From NCBI GenBank assembly GCA_050261415.1, contig JBLNDG010000113.1, forward strand, positions 1 to 24,908: a stretch of 24,908 nucleotides of DNA, read 5' to 3'. Below, in pieces: positions 21,733 to 24,908 of the stretch. The DNA comes from JBLNDG01 sp050261415. Its GTDB lineage: Bacteria; Bacillota; Clostridia; Lutisporales; Lutisporaceae. A model generated the notes under the pieces. That model ran no database searches. It had not been told where the DNA came from and saw only the letters and a list, made by a program, of their open reading frames with translations. Numbering within the stretch: position 1 is the first letter of the stretch; each line of letters opens with the position of its first letter. A program made the translations under genes and the position numbers.

Positions 21733-22983
21733 TTATTCTCCCCAGCCCCTCAGGTATTCTTTCTGTTCTTCCGTAAGAGCATCAATTTTTATACCTAGAG
21801 CATTCAATTTCATAAGAGCAACCTTACTGTCTATTTCATCCGGTACATCATACACCTTGTTTTGCAGCTTTCCTTTATTCTCATTTACAAATTTTGCAGA
21901 AAGCGCCTGCAGTGCAAAGCTCATATCCATTATTTCCGCAGGATGACCATCCCCTGCTGCAAGATTCACAAGTCTTCCCTCTGCAAGCAGGTTGATTATC
22001 CTGCCGTCTTCCATCACATATCCCATTATGTTGTTTCTCATTATCTTCTTTTCCTTGCACTGAACCTCCAGCTCCGGCTTCCACACCTCTACGTCGAAAT
22101 GCCCTGCATTGGCAAGCACGGCACCATTTTTCATCACTTTGTAATGTCTTCCTGATATGACCTTTTCACAACCCGTTACTGTAATAAAGAAATCCCCTAT
22201 CTGTGCGGCTTCATCCATGGTCATCACCCTGAAGCCGTCCATATAAGCCTCTATTGCCTTTATAGGGTCGACTTCGCACACTAAGACATTGGCGCCAAGC
22301 CCCTTTGCCTTCATTGCAACGCCCTTGCCGCACCATCCATAGCCTGCAACTACAACATTTTTCCCTGCAACTATAAGGTTTGTGGTTCTCATTATTCCAT
22401 CCCATACAGACTGGCCTGTACCGTATCTGTTATCGAAAAGGTATTTGCAATACGCATCATTTACCGATACCATCGGGAACTTGAGAAGTCCTTCCCTTTC
22501 CCTTGCCCTAAGTCTCAGCACTCCGGTCGTGGTTTCCTCACAGCCTCCGATTATATTTGGAAGCAGTTCCTGCCTTTCTCCATGAAGGAGATGCACAAGA
22601 TCCCCTCCATCGTCTATGACAATATCAGGCCTTATATCCAAAGCTGCGTTAAGATGTCCGTTATATTCCTCGGCAGTCGCATTATACCATGCATATACAT
22701 TCAGCCCGTCCTCCACCAGTGCTGCTGCCACATCATCCTGGGTTGAAAGGGGGTTGCTCCCTGTCACCGCAACCTCTGCTCCTCCTGCTTTCAGCACCTT
22801 GGAAAGGTATGCGGTTTTTGCTTCCAGATGGATTGACATGACTATCCTTTTACCTGCAAAGGGCTTTTCTTTTATGAATTCCTTCTCTATAGCAGACAAT
22901 ACAGGCATATAGCCTTTTACCCATTCAATCTTTTTATGTCCCGATTCCGCTCTTTTTATATCTCTTATAATACTCTCTCTCAT
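21733..22983 (-). CDS. ahcY: Adenosylhomocysteinase (S-adenosylhomocysteine hydrolase)
   Basis: This NAD-dependent cytoplasmic enzyme splits S-adenosylhomocysteine (or its inosyl form) to homocysteine and a nucleoside, clearing the product of SAM methylations. It has 416 residues, the shorter archaeal/Thermotoga-type form. The substrate part has NDAYCKYLFDNRYGTGQS (residues 190-207), with the catalytic Lys and Asp. The NAD-binding loop is VVAGYGWCGKGVA (about 225-237). The C-terminus is shortened and ends WGE, without the Lys/Tyr tail of the long form. The ATG lies seven bases after GGAGG. It is followed by mtaD after three bases. A hairpin and a palindromic repeat occupy its upstream region. 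Confidence 0.95.
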   Translation of the reverse strand: MRESIIRDIKRAESGHKKIEWVKGYMPVLSAIEKEFIKEKPFAGKRIVMSIHLEAKTAYLSKVLKAGGAEVAVTGSNPLSTQDDVAAALVEDGLNVYAWYNATAEEYNGHLNAALDIRPDIVIDDGGDLVHLLHGERQELLPNIIGGCEETTTGVLRLRAREREGLLKFPMVSVNDAYCKYLFDNRYGTGQSVWDGIMRTTNLIVAGKNVVVAGYGWCGKGVAMKAKGLGANVLVCEVDPIKAIEAYMDGFRVMTMDEAAQIGDFFITVTGCEKVISGRHYKVMKNGAVLANAGHFDVEVWKPELEVQCKEKKIMRNNIMGYVMEDGRIINLLAEGRLVNLAAGDGHPAEIMDMSFALQALSAKFVNENKGKLQNKVYDVPDEIDSKVALMKLNALGIKIDALTEEQKEYLRGWGE

Positions 22984-23003
22984 TTTTTACCTCCGTAATT
23001 AGT

Positions 23004-23021
23004 AAAAGCCCGGCAGGCTTT
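23004..23021 (-). terminator. Short hairpin just upstream of ahcY
   Basis: AAAGCC/GGCTTT (23005-23010 with 23016-23021) has a 5-base loop and TTTTA on the minus strand, about 10 bases before the ahcY ribosome site. It could attenuate ahcY or close the palindromic repeat. I saw no SAH riboswitch consensus here. Confidence 0.4.
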
Positions 23022-23130
23022 ATATAACGCGAAACTCTATGGCATTCTGCCTTCACAAACTTCCTGGGGTCGAACCAGCTTCGCAGGGCAGTTTGTTTGA
23101 CAGAACGCAAGAATTTCACTGCGTTATATA
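23021..23130. repeat. 110-bp imperfect palindromic element upstream of ahcY
   Basis: Nested arms pair from outside to inside: TATATAACGC 23021-23030 with GCGTTATATA 23121-23130; GCATTCTG 23042-23049 with CAGAACGC 23101-23108 (one mismatch); ACAAACT 23055-23061 with AGTTTGT 23090-23096; and CCTG 23063-23066 with CAGG 23084-23087. A 67-codon minus-strand frame runs through it, but it reads both arms of a palindrome and overlaps ahcY, so it is unlikely to be a gene. It is probably a small palindromic repeat of the genome. Confidence 0.6.
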
Positions 23131-23163
23131 TAACCATCGAGCCTTGAATATTATTCTTTTACT

Positions 23164-23312
23164 ATATGTTTCGCACTAAACACCTTAGATTGTATTAATA
23201 TAGTGCGAAACATTTTCCTTGGCTCATATGTCGTGAAAAGTACATACTTGATATTACAAAATCAGACGCTTCAACTGATTTTGTATGATAAATCTTTTTC
23301 ACGCCATATATA
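23164..23312. repeat. 149-bp hairpin-rich interspersed repeat, copy 2
   Basis: It is the same length as, and about 90% identical to, 12852-13000, in the same orientation. Hairpin 1 has stems at 23168-23178 and 23201-23211. The outer stem of hairpin 2 carries one mismatch (CACGCC for CACGAC near the right end). Its right edge overlaps the last codons and the stop of glnS, so part of the glnS end comes from the element. Confidence 0.85.
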
Positions 23313-24908
23313 CCTTTGACCAGGAATCCTTTAACCCGACAATACGGTTAAATACAGGCTTTTCTTTTGTAAAATCCCTATTATCCGGGCAGAAATAGCC
23401 CATCCTCAAGAACTGGTAGCCTTTTCCCACGGCTGCCTCTGCCAAGCCGGGTTCAATCTTGCAGTTAGTCAGTACCTCCAGAGAATTCGGATTCAAATCC
23501 TCCTTGTATTCCCTGCCTTCTTCTCCCGGGTTTGGTACTGCAAAAAGCTGATCGTACAAACGCACCTCCGCATCCAAAGCGTGAGCGGCAGATATCCAGT
23601 GAATCGTACCCTTTACCTTCCGCCCGTCAGGTGAGTTTCCGCCTTTGGAAGCCGGATCATAGGTACAATGTACTTCTATAATCTCCCCTGTTGCAGGATC
23701 TTTAACCACACTCTCGCACTTTATGAAATAAGCACTCTTAAGCCTTACCTCTCCGCCGGGGAATAACCTGAAATACTTCTTGGGCGGATTCTCCATAAAA
23801 TCATCCTGCTCAATGAAAATCTCCCGCGAGAACGCTACTTTGCGTGTGCCGCTGTCAGGGTTTTCCGGATTGATCTCTACTTCAAACTCTTCTGTCTGAT
23901 TTTCCGGATAGTTGTCTATTATAACCTTCAAGGGACGCAATACTGCCATCACACGGTCTGCCTTCTTATTCAGATCTTCCCTTATACAATGCTCGAGCAA
24001 CGCATAATCGACTGTACTATTGGTCTTCGCAACACCAATCTTGTCACAGAAGCTTCTTATAGCTTCCGGTGTGTAACCCCTTCTTCTCAAGCCACATATA
24101 GTTGGCATCCTGGGATCATCCCACCCGCTTACAATGCCTGTCTCAACCAACTCTCTAAGATATCTCTTGCTCATAACTGTATATGTAAGGTTCAGCCTCG
24201 CAAATTCAATCTGTCTTGGTTTGTGCTCCGCCTCACATTCATTTACAACCCAGTTGTACAAAGGCCGGTGATCCTCATATTCCAATGAGCAGAGCGAATG
24301 GGTAATGCCTTCCAGAGCATCCGACAGCGGATGCTGGAAATCATACATGGGATAAATGCACCACTTGTCCCCTGTCCTGTGGTGATGCGACTTCAATATT
24401 CTATATATTACGGGATCCCTCATATTGAGGTTGGGCGATGCCATATCTATCTTGGCGCGAAGTGTCCTTGATCCTTCCGGAAATTCACCGGCTCTCATCC
24501 GTCTGAACAAATCCAGGTTCTCCTCAACACTCCTGTCCCTGAAGGGACTGTTTTTCCCCGGTTCGGTAGGCGTGCCCCTATATTCCCTTACCTCCTGCTG
24601 GTTTAAGTCACAAACATATGCTTTACCCTTTTTGATAAGGAATTCAGCAAATTCATATATCCTCTCAAAATAATCCGATGCATAGAAAAGCCTGTCTTCC
24701 CAGTCAAAGCCAAGCCACTTTATATCTTCCATGATGGAATCCACAAATTCAACGTCTTCCTTTATGGGGTTCGTATCATCAAACCTTAAGTTGCACAATC
24801 CGTGATATTTTTCTGCCGTGCTGAAGTTGATATACATAGCCTTGCAATGTCCTATATGCAGATATCCATTCGGTTCGGGCGGAAAACGGGTATGCACCCT
24901 GTCGTACA
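23299..24908 (-). CDS. glnS: Glutaminyl-tRNA synthetase, 5' end cut by the window edge
   Basis: This class I synthetase makes Gln-tRNA-Gln. The HIGH motif is in RFPPEPNGYLHIGHCKAM and the KMSKS-type motif in TVMSKRYL. The C-terminal part has the two anticodon-binding barrels (RPLKVIIDNYPENQ, VHCTYDPASKGG, KGTIHWISAAHALDAEVRLYD). The frame is still open at 24908, and the residues YDRVHTRFPP show that the real start lies outside; the GTG at 24897 is just an internal valine. About 20-30 residues are missing. The last residues (YMA) and the stop TGA lie within repeat copy 2. GlnRS is less common in Clostridia than the amidotransferase route. Whether it is co-transcribed with ahcY across the 315-base gap is not clear. 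Confidence 0.95.
   Translation of the reverse strand, partial: YDRVHTRFPPEPNGYLHIGHCKAMYINFSTAEKYHGLCNLRFDDTNPIKEDVEFVDSIMEDIKWLGFDWEDRLFYASDYFERIYEFAEFLIKKGKAYVCDLNQQEVREYRGTPTEPGKNSPFRDRSVEENLDLFRRMRAGEFPEGSRTLRAKIDMASPNLNMRDPVIYRILKSHHHRTGDKWCIYPMYDFQHPLSDALEGITHSLCSLEYEDHRPLYNWVVNECEAEHKPRQIEFARLNLTYTVMSKRYLRELVETGIVSGWDDPRMPTICGLRRRGYTPEAIRSFCDKIGVAKTNSTVDYALLEHCIREDLNKKADRVMAVLRPLKVIIDNYPENQTEEFEVEINPENPDSGTRKVAFSREIFIEQDDFMENPPKKYFRLFPGGEVRLKSAYFIKCESVVKDPATGEIIEVHCTYDPASKGGNSPDGRKVKGTIHWISAAHALDAEVRLYDQLFAVPNPGEEGREYKEDLNPNSLEVLTNCKIEPGLAEAAVGKGYQFLRMGYFCPDNRDFTKEKPVFNRIVGLKDSWSKVYMA

Noticed and set aside
23060..23090. tRNA T-arm-like GGTTCGACCCC on the minus strand
   Set aside because: No acceptor, D or anticodon arms around it; the bases are explained by the palindromic element.
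22934..23137. 67-codon minus-strand frame running through the palindromic element upstream of ahcY
   Set aside because: It reads both arms of a nested palindrome, overlaps the ahcY start, and has no good ribosome site. It is probably a by-product of the repeat.
22984..23160. SAH riboswitch before ahcY
   Set aside because: The location fits, but the conserved SAH-riboswitch core was not found by eye; a covariance search would settle it.

Overview
The window reads as chromosomal DNA of a spore-forming, low-GC Clostridia member. The Acetivibrio/Ruminiclostridium group is a reasonable guess, made from protein style only. Supporting signs are strong AGGAGG-type ribosome binding sites, a DegS/DegU-like two-component pair, UPF0291 and UPF0180 proteins, a 556-residue clostridial GltX, and a cluster of small coat-like proteins behind sigma-K-like promoters. 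Almost all genes lie on the minus strand. The exceptions are a broken lipase (8269-8995) and the M23 peptidase-bactofilin pair (13852-15205).

Reading the minus strand from about 4.4 kb down to 1, a DegS-like kinase and DegU-like regulator are followed by a sigma-A promoter with a perfect palindrome just upstream. That promoter drives an unrecognised 40-residue peptide gene. Two related hairpins, a possible 10-codon leader, a 63-residue protein and an ABC-2 exporter follow. The exporter permease is split by a frameshift. This looks like a small-peptide production, sensing or export locus, but the peptide's function is unknown.

From 4.4 to 13.4 kb lie mostly housekeeping or solitary genes: CheW, a UPF0291 protein with a His/Cys tail, histidine ammonia-lyase, an amidohydrolase, a frameshifted class 3 lipase, a YgiQ-type radical SAM protein, an RNA 2',3'-cyclic phosphodiesterase, a small membrane protein, a DUF72 protein and a UPF0180 protein. 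A 149-bp hairpin-rich repeat lies at 12852-13000, with a second copy at 23164-23312.

From 13.4 to 18.1 kb, a cell-wall M23 peptidase with a bactofilin converges on six small Gly-rich or membrane-like proteins. These sit in four transcription units, plus a fifth promoter unit with no recognisable gene. All five promoters share the pattern AC-N16-CATAnTATG, which resembles the consensus of the late mother-cell factor sigma-K. This is the most distinctive system in the window: a recently amplified, probably spore-coat, gene array.

From 18.2 kb to the end is a minus-strand group: glnS (cut by the window edge), ahcY, mtaD, gltX and a GNAT acetyltransferase. AhcY and MtaD are tightly coupled and fit S-adenosylhomocysteine recycling, perhaps through S-inosylhomocysteine. 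Between glnS and ahcY lie a 110-bp palindromic element and the second 149-bp repeat, which supplies the stop codon of glnS.
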